Positions 43,283 to 54,505 of a DNA stretch of 64,000 nucleotides are shown one piece after another; the first letter of the stretch is position 1; every line of letters starts with the position of its first letter. A program made the translations under genes and the position numbers. This DNA comes from Siphonodentalium dalli. Lineage: Eukaryota; Mollusca; Scaphopoda; Gadilida; Siphonodentaliidae. The stretch spans positions 83,044,705 to 83,108,704 of the forward strand of contig CP136067.1 of the NCBI GenBank assembly GCA_032622095.1, in the 5' to 3' direction. The notes under the pieces were generated by a model. That model worked only from the letters and a program-made list of their open reading frames with translations. It had not been told where the DNA came from and did no database searches.

Positions 43283-43829
43283 CACGACAGTGAGAGTGTA
43301 GGGTGAATATTATGGAAACGGTGGAGTGTTGGATCCGCGTTTCCAGAGAGTTCCCAGATTGAGTTAGAGGTTTCGACGATTGCATTTCGAACGATTAGCT
43401 TCCATGATGACCTTTCCGGAAATGCACATTTTTATACATACTTTGTTAAATAATGCATAAGTCGGTGATTTGCAAGGACATCTGCGATATCGGCAATGAA
43501 TGAATCGGCTGATACGCCGGAGATAAAGTATGAGTGTAGCCTAAGTAAAAATACAGATTTCGCTGCCTTGTCTGTAGATAAATGACATAGACTGCCCAGA
43601 AGTAGGAGTTTTTTCTTATCCATAAAGCTTTTGACATTGCCGATACCCAGGAGTCCTTCCACTACATTAGTGCGCGTGTGCATACGAAGACAAAAACGGT
43701 GAGATCTTTCCAATGATAGGGTGTCTGAGTCTGACATGCCACATAATAGTTCACACCCAAATAGGCCTCGTGACACAATGATTGACGTGTACATTTTTAA
43801 ACTGCTAGTGGGTGTTATTCATCCAGCAT
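43283..43829 (-). pseudogene. Old CR1-like element, middle piece
   Basis: Minus-strand open part 43794-43432 aligns to the post-RT region of the intact ORF2: YTSIIVSRGLFGCELL against YKSIVLPKALYGSELF, RSHRFCLRMH against RAHRFCLKHI, VEGLLGIGNVKSFMDKKKL against VQGLLGCGGLESYIDKRKL. Stops lie near both ends (within AG-stop-ITPTSS near 43825, and after KYV at 43432), with a frameshift, after which alignment resumes (SSWKLIV against KSYWKNIV) to TLSLSC at 43283. The upstream boundary is the 3' end of the young CR1-like element; the downstream one is the CACG insertion site. Confidence 0.85.
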
Positions 43830-44293
43830 TATATATATATATATCTTTAATTGTCCTCCATATGTGAAGAGTTATTGAATACAGAACATATACACACAGA
43901 AACATGGACACAAATATGTCAACATATATACAAGTACAAGTTTATACAAAACAAAGTTACATCACAAGGAATGGAATAACATACAGTCGCTACTCATTCG
44001 TGTATTATGCATTTAGGCACACGTACACGAGTCCACCCAAACTCTCTCAGTTTCTCCCTTCTCATTCGATCTCTCTCTCTCTATCTCTATCTCTGTGATA
44101 TCTCTCCCTCTTTCTTTTGCTCTCTCTCTCTCTCTCTCTCTCGCACTCATGCTCGAGTTTCTGTCGCACACGCATCCACACTCTTTAACATATAAACATA
44201 TTTAAAAGTATTTCAATATGCCTTGTCGAATACAGTCACTTGGAAGCTATATTTATTATATATTGCTCATGTTTAATAAGATGTAATTGTCAA

Positions 44294-47200
44294 TCAATTT
44301 CTTAACAAGGCCAAGCAATACCATAGCTTGAGACTTGATTTGGCGAAAAAGTGTACTGCAAATGGTAATGAACAATTTCCCATTTCTACTAAAGAAGATG
44401 GTATATTCCCCAGAAATATGGATAACTGCTTTGCCCCTGTCAACTCGTCCATATACATAAAAGCATCTATTCCGAACGTGTTAATGATATCGTACCAAAT
44501 ATTATTCCTTGTATTCGATATGGAAGTGCAGTTTATTATGGTATGTTCTATAATGCATTGATATTGCGTATTACATAGTAGACAAAGCCCGTTATCTTTA
44601 TATGCGGTGTGAGCGATAAGTCTAGCAATCATAAGAAATGTAAATTTTTCATCTGGATAAAGCCTGCATGTTTGCCACAGTAACGAGGAATTGAGTTTGG
44701 TTTGTGTAAGTCCATATTGTGCCAGATCACTATTTGATTCAATACTCTTTCTCCACTCAAGTGCATTTATAGTGTTAATCTCAGTTTTTACGATATTCTT
44801 CCAGTATGATTTGGTGGGAAACGTGCTTTCGAGCGTATAGCGTTCTAGGTACTCATATAAGTTATACCTCTTTAGAACTGTAGAAATATCTGCCATGAAG
44901 GATTGTGGGTGAGAAATTCCAAGAATATGACTATGAAGCCGCACTAGGAACACGGATTTAGCGGTCTTATTTGTATTTAGTCTACATAATGTTGCTAGTA
45001 AGCTTAATTTCCTTTTATCAATATAGGATTCAAGCCCACCGCACCCCAGAAGCCCCTGTACGATGCAAGTTCTGGTTTGTTGTGGGAATCCTTGAATATG
45101 TTTTAGGCAAAATCTATGTGCTCTCTCCGTGTATGCATGAGAAACATTAGATATATTCCAGAACAGTTCACTACCGTACAGAGCCTTAGGGAGGACGATG
45201 GACTTGTAGATACTGAAACAACTGTATGGGGTGATACCGCCTGCGTATAATCCTGCATTGGTCAGCGATAGATATGTGCCTTTGAGTTTTGTGCAAATTT
45301 TGTTTGCAAGTTTTGAGTTAAAGCTGAATTTCTCAATAGGGATTCCCAAGTGTGTTCCAGATTCCACTTCATGTATTACACTGTTGCCAAATTGCCACGA
45401 TCTCTGTGATTTAATGAATTCACGTTGCGTTTCGTTGAAAACAATGATGAATGTCTTGGATGAGTTATAAAGGTATCTCCATTTCAAGCTATATTCTAGA
45501 CAAATATTATACAAAGTACGTAGGCCTGACTCTGAAAGTGATAGAAGTACCATGTCATCCGCCTGTACTGGCGAAGTGCACTTTATATCATGCATGTGGA
45601 GGCCACATAAAGAATTTTCCAACTCGTATATGAGGTCGTCTACATACATCATATAAAATAGAGGTGAGAGGATAGAGCCTTGTCTAGCTCCTTGAAAGAT
45701 GCCAAACCAGTCTGAGAAAGTATTTCTATACCGTACGCAACATTCGATACCCGTCAGGAGTGCTTTGAAAGTGTGCCATATAATACCATTGAATCCTCTT
45801 TTATGCAATTTGTACAAAAGACCATTTAACCAGACGGAATCAAACGCTTTTGAGACGTCTAGAAAACAGGCGAATAATTTACTGTGCGTCTCTTTAGTGT
45901 AGGAAATGCACTCCTGTAATAAGTACGAAGTTGCCATACAGCTTACTCCGCTCTGAAAACCATGTTGGAGTGGGTTGATGGCTATATTGTTTGGCGTGTA
46001 TGATTGCAAGCGCATGAGTATCACTTTTTCATATAGTTTATATAAAGCAGGCATGATTGTAATTGGTCTGTAGCTGTCAAATGCTTGTTTTGACTTTTTA
46101 CCGCCTTTATATAGAGATATCATCACTCCTTTCTTGGCATTGTTAGGAACATATGAAAATTCTAACATCTTACTGAAAAGGTGGCACAATTTACAAACTA
46201 TGCACGGTGCGCTATAAACAATGTGTTCATTTGTTATCGAGTCATGTCCCGCTGCTTTATTCCTGTTGAGTTTAGGTATAATATCGGTCAACTCTGATTC
46301 ACTAACTGGACAGCAGAGAATTTTATCAAGGTCGGTATATTTGTCTTTTTTAATAGACGATACATATGAATTAACCGATTTAAGATGATTAGCGTCAAAC
46401 TGCTCATTTTGTAGTGGTATGAATAGGTTTCCATAGTATGATGCCCATGCATTAGATATAGACTGGTTAGTACGGAGAGTTTCACCGTTGTGCACGAAAT
46501 GTGACGGCGATAGCGTGTTACGTTCTCTGTGTTTGTAATTGACCAATCGATAGAATGTATTCTGATCTATTTCTGCGCACTTGTCGATTTCGGCATCACG
46601 GTCCCGCATAAATTGTTCTGAAATTTTGCGATGTGTACGTCGAAAAGAGCGTTTTGCTTCTTTATAATGGCGATATGAATTTGAACCTTCGTAATGAGGT
46701 TTGCCTTCTGCCAACCAGCATCTGCGACACTCGCGCATATTAAAGTGGACGGATTTTAACGATTTGTTCCAATATGGTTTAATATGACTACGGAATTTAG
46801 ATTTAGGAACAACTTCTGAGGCTGCATTACTGAGAGCAGAAACTAAGGAATTATAATAGTTATCAATCGAAGATACACTATCTATTTCAACAGTAGGGCA
46901 ATTTTTACCCACGTTTGTCGCAAACGTACGAGCGAGTGTCGGATTTGAATTCAGAGCTGACCATTTTAATTTTGACGAGCACTGTACATGGGAGGCCTGA
47001 GGCTGAAGTACTTCGTCATTCATACATAATACAATGGGACGATGCGTTGATACGTCGATGCTATCATCTTGTAAAATATCAACTGTTTGTATTTTGTGGC
47101 TCATTGCTTTATGAATAAGGAAATGGTCTATAATTGAACCGGAATCAGGATATGTCGGTGGTACGAATGTTTTTACCGTGGTAGTTTTGAACGATTTTTC

Positions 47201-47779
47201 AATTGGAGAGCAAACACCTTTGTCCATAAACATATTTGTCAATAGCGTGCCTCTGTAATTTGGGCGAAAGGAATTTACGTTAAAGTCCCCCATAACGATT
47301 ACAGTTCCCAACGAACTATAATAGTCAAATAAATTTGACACTTTCTCAATATACTTTGAGAAAAAATCGTCAGAGTAATTGCTGGAAGGAAGATATACTT
47401 GGAATATGTAGTAAAATGTCCATTGATTAATGTATAGTTGAATTCCAATAATTCTATCATCTTCAGTGTCGATAATTGATACATTATCATTCCACTGCTT
47501 ATGCCAAAAAATAGCTACTCCGGCTTTTGGTCGACCCTTTTTATCAGGAGGGCCGGGTGTTGCGTCACATACAGTGTAGGAGTTATAGTATTGTGATATA
47601 TGGTCCATGAACGATATATTGGATTCCTTCAGCCAATGTTCTGAGATGCCACAAACGTCCACTCCCTGCCTATCGAGAAATCTAGATAAGTAGGAGGTGG
47701 ATGAAAAGATGCCAGTGGCATTCCATGACATAAAGGATAACATGCTGAAAATAAAATATGTATAAAGAAGTGACATCAT
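44294..47779 (-). CDS. CR1-like ORF2: endonuclease plus reverse transcriptase, 1161 aa, intact
   Basis: Nicks the target and copies the element's RNA into it. N-terminal exonuclease/endonuclease/phosphatase-type endonuclease: SWNATG (residues about 17-22), SEHWL (about 43), MGDFNVNS (about 164), IIDHFLI (about 217), and STHRPIV where SDH is usual. Reverse transcriptase: HGFQSG, CFLDVSKAFDSVW (about 640, first catalytic Asp), FQGARQGSILSPLFY (about 700), and VQADDMVLLS (about 740), where Q replaces the usual F or Y before ADD. After the thumb comes a C-terminal zinc-like cluster CLLCN..IEHTIINC (about 1070). No RNase H seen. Two ATGs open the frame; no stop or frameshift in 3.5 kb, so this copy is young and could be active if transcribed. 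CR1/Jockey group placement rests on motif order only. Confidence 0.9.
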   Translation of the reverse strand: MMSLLYTYFIFSMLSFMSWNATGIFSSTSYLSRFLDRQGVDVCGISEHWLKESNISFMDHISQYYNSYTVCDATPGPPDKKGRPKAGVAIFWHKQWNDNVSIIDTEDDRIIGIQLYINQWTFYYIFQVYLPSSNYSDDFFSKYIEKVSNLFDYYSSLGTVIVMGDFNVNSFRPNYRGTLLTNMFMDKGVCSPIEKSFKTTTVKTFVPPTYPDSGSIIDHFLIHKAMSHKIQTVDILQDDSIDVSTHRPIVLCMNDEVLQPQASHVQCSSKLKWSALNSNPTLARTFATNVGKNCPTVEIDSVSSIDNYYNSLVSALSNAASEVVPKSKFRSHIKPYWNKSLKSVHFNMRECRRCWLAEGKPHYEGSNSYRHYKEAKRSFRRTHRKISEQFMRDRDAEIDKCAEIDQNTFYRLVNYKHRERNTLSPSHFVHNGETLRTNQSISNAWASYYGNLFIPLQNEQFDANHLKSVNSYVSSIKKDKYTDLDKILCCPVSESELTDIIPKLNRNKAAGHDSITNEHIVYSAPCIVCKLCHLFSKMLEFSYVPNNAKKGVMISLYKGGKKSKQAFDSYRPITIMPALYKLYEKVILMRLQSYTPNNIAINPLQHGFQSGVSCMATSYLLQECISYTKETHSKLFACFLDVSKAFDSVWLNGLLYKLHKRGFNGIIWHTFKALLTGIECCVRYRNTFSDWFGIFQGARQGSILSPLFYMMYVDDLIYELENSLCGLHMHDIKCTSPVQADDMVLLSLSESGLRTLYNICLEYSLKWRYLYNSSKTFIIVFNETQREFIKSQRSWQFGNSVIHEVESGTHLGIPIEKFSFNSKLANKICTKLKGTYLSLTNAGLYAGGITPYSCFSIYKSIVLPKALYGSELFWNISNVSHAYTERAHRFCLKHIQGFPQQTRTCIVQGLLGCGGLESYIDKRKLSLLATLCRLNTNKTAKSVFLVRLHSHILGISHPQSFMADISTVLKRYNLYEYLERYTLESTFPTKSYWKNIVKTEINTINALEWRKSIESNSDLAQYGLTQTKLNSSLLWQTCRLYPDEKFTFLMIARLIAHTAYKDNGLCLLCNTQYQCIIEHTIINCTSISNTRNNIWYDIINTFGIDAFMYMDELTGAKQLSIFLGNIPSSLVEMGNCSLPFAVHFFAKSSLKLWYCLALLRN

Positions 47780-47816
47780 CAGAGAAGAACTATAGTTCTG
47801 ATCTCAATGATGCAGT

Positions 47817-48305
47817 TTAGTGCCAGCTAGGGGCGCGGCTGCTGTTCAGTTGTTCACGAGAACAATCCAGTCTGGTAGTATCCATCCGAGTGCATGTCAT
47901 ACCCACCGGCCAGAAGTCTCTGTCCAGAATAAATTCAGAGTGGTCATTTAATACATTTATCCTGGCAGTAGAAGTTCCATTCACACTTGGATAGAGGCGA
48001 ACTATAGAAAATTCCACTCTGTTGTCATACATGTATTTCTCAATGTCGTCTGAAGAGTAGTTACTGTCTATGTCTCTCAGAAGTACTCGGTCGGTCTTAA
48101 TTGGGATTCTAGAACTATAATTCGACTTTGGAGTGCGTCTAGCACGACTATTATTTATACCATTTTGTTGTCCGTTGTTCCATCGCTGGCCTATCGGCCT
48201 ATCTAACGCCTACAGATCTTCTCTACACCGGTATCGTATCTCTTTGTTCTCACTTCGCACCTCTGCGCCCGCACCTGGAATTTTCACACCTCGCTCGAGC
48301 TCCAT
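47817..48305 (-). pseudogene. Short ORF1 of the CR1-like element, one amber stop
   Basis: One frame runs from ATG at 48305 to TAA at 47817, 37 bp before ORF2, with a single TAG at 48210-48212 (codon 32). Downstream of the stop are a basic Asn-rich stretch (SRARRTPKSNYSSR), KTDRVLLRDIDSNYSSDDI, then an RRM-like end VRLYPSVNGTSTARI and FWPVGMTCTRMD. The last resembles the F-W-P-x-G-x-x-C/V-R end of ORF1 RNA-binding domains in several non-LTR families. The N-terminal 31 codons overlap a leader shared with 6912-7010, so the true start may lie after the TAG and no defect need exist. Function inferred: RNA binding. Confidence 0.5.
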
Positions 48306-48439
48306 TGTAACGTTGCAACGCCTTACACCGCAATTAACATACATGTAGGGCCTATTGTTTAGTGAGCTGACATCGCAAGCTCCTACTTCAAACTTTTACA
48401 ACTTTGTCACCGAATTTGACCAATACATCTGCAAGCGAA

Positions 48440-50038
48440 ATGGATCCGATATCAAATAATCCCATGTATATAAGACTACAAAAAGATAACGATGACTTAA
48501 AAAACGAAATTAAAGGCCTTAGACATGAATTAGCCGCAATACGAATTTCAAACGAAAAAGCAATAGAAAATCTCATGAAAAAAATCGGCGGAAAGAGGGA
48601 CACCTCGGAAAACAAGAAAGAGAAAGAAAGTAAGAAGAAAATCTCAACCGACAAAGGAAAGGGTATTCAACCTATTCCAAAACGCACCTGCACCACACCC
48701 AAACCAGCATCAAAGCCAGCCCCAAAAATAAATCAATCAATTAGCAAATCAGCCAATCGCACCTGCACCAAACCCAGCACTCTCCCGGATTTTCAACCAT
48801 CAACGAGCGCTATCGATTTCAACCCAGCCACTCCAAACTTCAGTTCAAAACAAAGGTCCCCCTTAAATAGCCCTACAAGCAGAACTTCATCCCCCAAAGA
48901 CAATACGAGCATGGATTATACAAAACAAGCCACTGATTCCTTTATTAACATTGATAAGGAAGATGTCAACCCTATCGCATGGAATCTTAAAACTAATAAC
49001 AAACGAGCAAAGAGGAAATTGGACAATGAATTCGAAAGCAGTAACAAAAACCCACGATTCAACAATAGCCAGCCCAGTCAAAGTCATAGTCAAAGATTAT
49101 CCCTCACAACAGGTCAACCAATTCAAAAACTAACCCTTTTCGCAGAAAATGCTACATCCGACATGAAAAATAGCCCATTTTTTCTTTAAAAAATCGTGAA
49201 TGATCAAAACTTTGAAATTCAATTGACAAAAAGTGGAAACTTATTAATATATCCAAGCGACATTAAGACAAAATTATACTTCATGAATCAGGCTTCCAGG
49301 GACCACCCCATCCTTTCTAAAGTTACATTCCGCCCAACAAGAGGAAAAAGGGAATCGCCTATTAACCGACATGTAGTAATATGCGGGGTCAACCCAGAAA
49401 TCCCAATTGAGGAAATCCAATGGGCCATAGGACCACAGTACGAAGCAAAAAGAATGCACTCTGCCAAGCATGATGACGCTCCTACACGAAAAATTAAAGT
49501 AACATGCCCGGATGAACCCAGCAAAGAAAGAATGCTAAAGGGGGTCCAACTTGGCGCCTATAAAAACTGGTTTAAAGTAGTAGAGTACCAACCCCCAGCA
49601 CACATCACTCAATGCCTGAGGTGCTTCGGCTATCGACACAAAGTAGCCGGGTGCACAGCAGACAAGGAGTTATGCAAGAAATGCGCAGAACAGCATAACT
49701 ATAAAACCTGTGAGTCGGAAATAAGGAAATGTATTAACTGCAATGGGGACCATCCAGCCTCCTTCAAGGGATGTATAGCATATAAAGCAGAAGCAGAATT
49801 AAAGGAAAACAGAAAGCTGACATACGCCGCCGTGGCAAAAAAACCAGTAGAAACAAGTGAAGCCATCAGATTCGCAGCCACAATCGTGGAATGCCTTATA
49901 GAATTCAAAACTTGTAATGACAGCAACGCTATTGTACAAAAAGTCACCGAAAAAGTAAACCAACACTTCAAAACAAATATCCACAGTTCCTGTGTAAGAG
50001 ACTACACCCGTGAAATAAACAAAATTAACCAGAACTAA
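48440..50038 (+). pseudogene. Jockey-like ORF1 (Gag-like, three zinc knuckles), one in-frame stop
   Basis: Nucleic-acid-binding protein that packages the element's RNA. ATG at 48440 opens MDPISNNP. Then come a coiled-coil region (LQKDNDDLKNEIKGLRHEL, residues about 12-30), a basic Lys-rich run, a long Pro/Ser/Asn-rich linker, and NSPFFL followed by TAA at 49187-49189. The same frame continues to 50038: QLTKSGNLLIYP and VVICGV (the domain preceding the knuckles in Jockey ORF1s), then three CCHC-type knuckles starting at CLRCFGYRH (about 49613), CKKCAEQH and CINCNGDHP (about 49737). One base change (AAA to TAA) would account for the stop. No other defect. Confidence 0.85.
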
Positions 50039-50101
50039 AATTAATTATTCTTCTCAAAACAATATCTACATTCAACAATATTTACATTCAATAGTCAAAT
50101 A

Positions 50102-52823
50102 ATGGAAGATTTAAAAATATCTCATATCAATATTAATGGCCTCAGAGGTCACAAACAAGAAATAATAGAATATATCGAAGATTACAAACCACATATAATA
50201 GCACTTAACGAAACAAAATTAGATCATAAATCAAAAATCCGTTTTCCAGGATTTAACTTAATACGAAAAGACCGAAATTGCCACGGCGGAGGTGTTGCCT
50301 TCCTTATCCAACACGGCCTAAAATACAAACTTGTAGAAAATATCGCACCTATTGATAGTGATGGAAATGTTATTAATGATGAAGTTATTGCTATAGATAT
50401 CACTATTGACAACAAAAAAGTCACCATTATCTCCCTGTACTACCCTCCACAAATTACCTCTTCACCCAATCTAGAAACACTTAAATTCTTTAAAACAAGA
50501 AACAAACAATGTATATTTTTAGGGGACTTCAACGCCAAACATCAAATTTTTAATAGCAAAGCAACAAACAAACATGGAGACATCCTATTTGATATTAAAG
50601 AAGAACTAGAGCTTATTCACTTAAACGATGCTGGTGAGCCAACCCATTGTTCAACTCTAACAAGGGTATGGGATGTAATAGATCATGCGTTCGCTACGGA
50701 GGAAGCTGCCAAACTCTGCATCGAAACTACCATAGGTGCTGATGTTGGAAGCGATCACCTCCCGCTCGAACTAAAAATAACAAAATTCAAAAGCAGCAAA
50801 GCAAAAGTCAAACTAAGAAGAAACATAGGCAAAGCCGACTGGCAAAAATTCAAGCAAGAAATCATTTCAAACCTGTCAAACTCTGACTTAAATTCACCCA
50901 GAGCTCTAAAATTAGCTGCAATAAATATATCGGAAACACTTAACAACGCACTTAAAAAAGAGGTAAAAGCTCATACGTGGAGGGTGTCCAGAGATACACT
51001 GAATCTTATAAGGTTCAAAAGGAAAATACGGAGACTCTCAGCGAAGAACCCCCATGACAATGAATATAAAACACTGTATAATAATCTCAATAGACAAGTT
51101 AAACAAAAAATCAAAGAAGAAAAAAATGAATCCTGGAAAAAAATAACATCCAGTCTTAACGACCAAAACATGGATAGAAAATTCTGGCAAACATTCAAAA
51201 CGCTTACGGGCCAAGGGAACAATGCAGCATCAGATAATTTTAAATCACTAACTGACCAAAATGGAAAAAAATCTAACAATGACCAAGAAAAAGCCCAAAT
51301 CTTCGCGGAGAGTCTACGCAAAATCCACACCACCCATGAAGGCGATATATTTAACAAACGTTTTAAACGTTTCGTCAACGATTATATCGATGACAACTCA
51401 GAAATCTTCGCACCTCTGCTAAAAGATAAAGTCGAACCAGGCGACGACGATCTCCTAATGACCGAAATCGATTTGGAAGAAGTGAGAAGGAATCTGAACC
51501 GGGGAAAACCTAACAAAGCACCCGGTGACGATGATATCACGTACGGCGTAATTAGACAGGCGCCGAACGAGCTATTTATTCGTCTGACTAACCTATATAA
51601 CAAATGCCTGAGACTGGGTTACTTCCCCAAAACATGGAAAACTGCAATCGGAACAATGATTCCTAAACCCGACAAGGACCATACTATCCCAACCAACTAT
51701 AGGCCCATCAGCTTATTAAAATGCATAGGCGAACTTTTTGAAAGGATTATTAGCACACGTATAAAGACTCATTTAGAGAGCATTAATTTTTTCAACAAAC
51801 ATCAACGGGCTTATAGGAGCGGGAAAGAGGGCATAGAACATGTATATCGATTAACGGAAGATATTAGAACGGCAATAAGCAGACGCTGGGAAACTGGGGC
51901 CATATTCCTCGACGTTGAAAAAGCTTTTGATTCTGTATGGCATAATGGGCTCAGATACAAACTCAGAACACGCACAGAACTACCACAAAAAATAGTTAGA
52001 CTTCTATCATCGTTCTTAACACACAGAAATATAGCGGTTAAAATAAATGATGAAATTTCCGAAACAGTCAACCTTAAAGCCGGTACCCCCCAGGGGTCAG
52101 TCTTAAGTCCTCTCCTTTTTTAATGTACGTAAACGATATACCTTTAGAGTCTACACACAATGTACATGCTTCACAATTTGCAGACGACATGGGCATATGG
52201 ACACTAGCAAAGGGAAATAAATTAATTGAACTTAGACTGCAAAAACAACTCACAGAACTTGAAAAATGGTGTTCCAAATGGAGAATAAAACTAAATGCAA
52301 ATAAAACACAGTTGGTAGTATTTGGGAACCTAACTCATAGATCAGAGCCAAAACTCACGCTATTTAACGAACCAATAAAACAAAATATAGAAGCAACTCT
52401 ATTAGGATTCACTATAGATGAGAACTTCAGACTTAAAAAGCATATTAAGAATATTTCAACTAAAGCTTTACAAAGAACCGCACTCCTAACGAGACTTCGG
52501 GGCACGGGGTGGGGGTAAACCCAAGCACCCTAATCAAATTATATAAACAATTCATTCGCCCAGTCATGGAATACGGGGCAATAGTTACTTCAAAATGCAG
52601 TCAAACAAACCTATGCAGATTGCAGCGGGCCCAAAATGAAGCACTTAGAAGAGCCCTTTTCGAAATAAGGTCAACACCTATTTCTGCCCTTCATTTGACT
52701 GCAGACGTCCCATACATAAAACAAAGGCTTCAAGAACTGGCGGACCGAACTTTAACCCGTATCAGTAACTCCAGTCTCATAACCGAACTAAATCTAAGAA
52801 AGTTACTCCTCAACAAGGACTAA
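50102..52823 (+). pseudogene. Jockey-like ORF2 (endonuclease plus reverse transcriptase), two frameshifts
   Basis: Endonuclease at the N-terminus: HININGLRG (residues 7-15), ALNETKL (about 34), GDFNAKH (about 140), SDHLPL (about 216). Reverse transcriptase: KAPGDDDI, NYRPISLL, IFLDVEKAFDSVW (about 600), AGTPQGSVLSPLLF (about 660). The frame breaks at 52121 in a run of six T; the next frame holds MYVNDIP, FADDMGIW (catalytic ADD) and WRIKLNANKTQLVVF. It breaks again near 52515 in a run of five G, and the third frame carries VNPSTLIKLYKQFIRPVMEYG to TAA at 52823. Each break fits loss of one base in a homopolymer, so either decay or sequencing error. Motif C and the ORF1 type support a Jockey-like assignment. 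Confidence 0.9.
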
Positions 52824-52881
52824 CCACCTAACACCTATTATTACTAAACTTGTATTTATTGAATATATGCATATTATTACA

Positions 52882-53228
52882 TTGACTAACACCAAAATCA
52901 AAACATAGGTTAGCGGGCGCAAGCCCTAGATGACTCCTTGGGCGCTGATGAATGTCCTCGGGCGGTGTAGATACGCTTGTCGTGGCCGTAGTATAAGTCA
53001 TCGAATAATTATCTCATACAAACATAACTAACACTCATTGTATACCGGCATTCGCCAAAAAAAAACCAAAAAAAAACAATTTGACTAACACCAAAATCAA
53101 AACATAGGATATCGGGCTCACGCCCTAGATGGCTCCTTGGGCGCTGATGAATGTCCTCGGGCGGCAATATACGCTTGTCGTGCCATAGTATAAGCCGTCG
53201 AACAATTATCTCCTCCAAAATCAACTAA
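52882..53228 (+). repeat. 199-bp tandem repeat in the Jockey-like 3' UTR
   Basis: TTGACTAACACCAAAATCAA starts at 52882 and again at 53081. Each copy continues through CATAGG, a GGGC..GCCCTAGATG arm, CTCCTTGGGCGCTGATGAAT and GTCCTCGGGCGG. The GC-rich part can fold into short stems in an otherwise A-rich 3' UTR. The second copy ends near 53228. Confidence 0.8.
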
Positions 53229-54344
53229 CACTACTAAATTGACAACACTTCCTTTACAGAAATTGTGTATATATATTCAATATTTTTACAAAATATATTA
53301 AAAACAACCCAAAAAAATCACAAAAACCAAAAAAAAATATTCACTGTATATATATACATCCACATATACCACTGTCTACCATCGTACATATTTTTTCAAC
53401 CAATAAACTACAACAAGAACATGAAGATGATTTCACTTACGCCCGCGCCCTGGGAACCCATTCAAACTGTGGGAAGACGCAACCATTTCTATAACAGGGC
53501 ACTGCCCGCCACCAATATAATTACAAATTCACTTTCAGAAGCTAGCGCTCATGTCATACACATTCCACTCACCTAACAACACCAACTAAGCGGGATCCGG
53601 CTTGAAAACCGACCCAGCACTAGCTTGGGGTGGGGTGCAGGATCTACATACCCATAAGTGGTCATAGCTCTCAACGAGTTAGGAACGACATATACCAAAA
53701 TATGATCGTCCCGCTTGCCGCTCTGACGTTTTCTTTGGGAGTAGGGCGGTTCACGGCTCAAGAACAGAACACACTGAAATGTACAAAATGTATACAAATT
53801 TTAACAAAATAAAGAAATTACCAAAAAATATAAAACCAAAACAATCTATTGAATGTAACCATGTAATCATATATATCTCTGTACAAAACCATTCACATCG
53901 TCAACAATTAAAGTCTATCTTGTACATAATCTTCAGATTTACTTCACTTATCGGAACCCAAAAACTCTGCACATAAAATTGTCAGTGTCAGTGTCTTCAC
54001 CTACGCCCGTGCTATGGAATGCAGGGCGGCCCATCCAGAAACAACGAAATAAACAAAACATACTGTCTCTGCGCATTTGGCTATAGCATAATAGCGGTAT
54101 GATGGCGCATTGAATCACATTGAATCACACGCTCTGCCTTGCGGTTGGTTGTTTTTTTAAACAACTAACAAACTAACACTATTTTAAAACTATAACACGG
54201 GCCCCGCTCCTTTTTCAGCGCACTAGATGACACGCTCAGCTCAACCATATATTAAAGGGACCCACCGGGTCACCCCTCACACCCCATATTAAAGCTCGTG
54301 GGCTCTTCCCCAAATAATCCATCCAATCAATTCAATCAAAGAAA
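53229..54344 (+). other. Rest of the Jockey-like 3' region
   Basis: A-rich tracts (53280-53340), two related boxes, CACTTACGCCCGCGCCCTGG (near 53434) and CACCTACGCCCGTGC (near 53998), and a CCATCCAATCAATTCAATCA tail near 54320. No coding sequence. Part may belong to a second small insertion. Confidence 0.45.
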
Positions 54345-54505
54345 TAACATTAATTCATTATGTCCGCTTTTGCCGTGTTCGGACATGACTATTTTTCTGT
54401 GTGCTATATCTCCAACAACAACAAACCGTGGGGTGAAGGAGAAGATCACTCGATCTTTTCGACCATCCCGGGCGCTTCGCGCCCATCCACTCACTTCTCT
54501 CTCTC
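54345..54505 (-). mobile_element. 5' end of the young CR1-like element
   Basis: Minus strand starts GAGAGAGAAGTGAGTGG right after the 13-bp duplication, contains the perfect hairpin GGGCGCGAAGCGCCC (54468-54482), and runs to the Jockey-like insertion. It serves as the leader of the element whose body is 43830-48340. The assignment rests on the target duplication and the interruption of the old element. Confidence 0.65.

Larger units (their letters stand above)
43830..48340 (-). mobile_element. Young CR1-like non-LTR retrotransposon (main body)
   Basis: Minus-strand order: 5' leader with ORF1, ORF2, 3' UTR with a TC-rich microsatellite (44070-44143), terminal GGAGGACAATTAAAG and an AT tail (43830-43844). 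Its 5'-most 160 bp lie at 54345-54505, cut off by the Jockey-like insertion. A 13-bp target duplication, ATTCATCCAGCAT (43817-43829) and ATTCCTCCAGCAT (54506-54518), one mismatch, brackets the whole. Removing the insertion rejoins the old element at the YAGG-ITP codons. Target-primed reverse transcription yields such variable-length duplications. Confidence 0.8.
48341..54344 (+). mobile_element. Jockey-like non-LTR retrotransposon
   Basis: Plus-strand element inserted head to head inside the 5' leader of the young CR1-like element. Possible target duplication TAACAT at 48335-48340 and 54345-54350. Contents: 5' UTR of about 100 bp, ORF1 (48440-50038), a 63-bp gap, ORF2 (50102-52823), and a 1.5-kb 3' UTR that includes two 199-bp repeats and A-rich tracts and ends in a CAAT/CAAA-rich tail. 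The 3' boundary is less certain than the 5' one. Confidence 0.7.

Noticed and set aside
48404-48439. Upstream start of Jockey-like ORF1
   Set aside because: It would need TTG as start; the first ATG is at 48440.
49196-49198. GTG start for a separate second half of ORF1
   Set aside because: It is in the same frame as the first half after a single TAA; one broken ORF is simpler than two genes.
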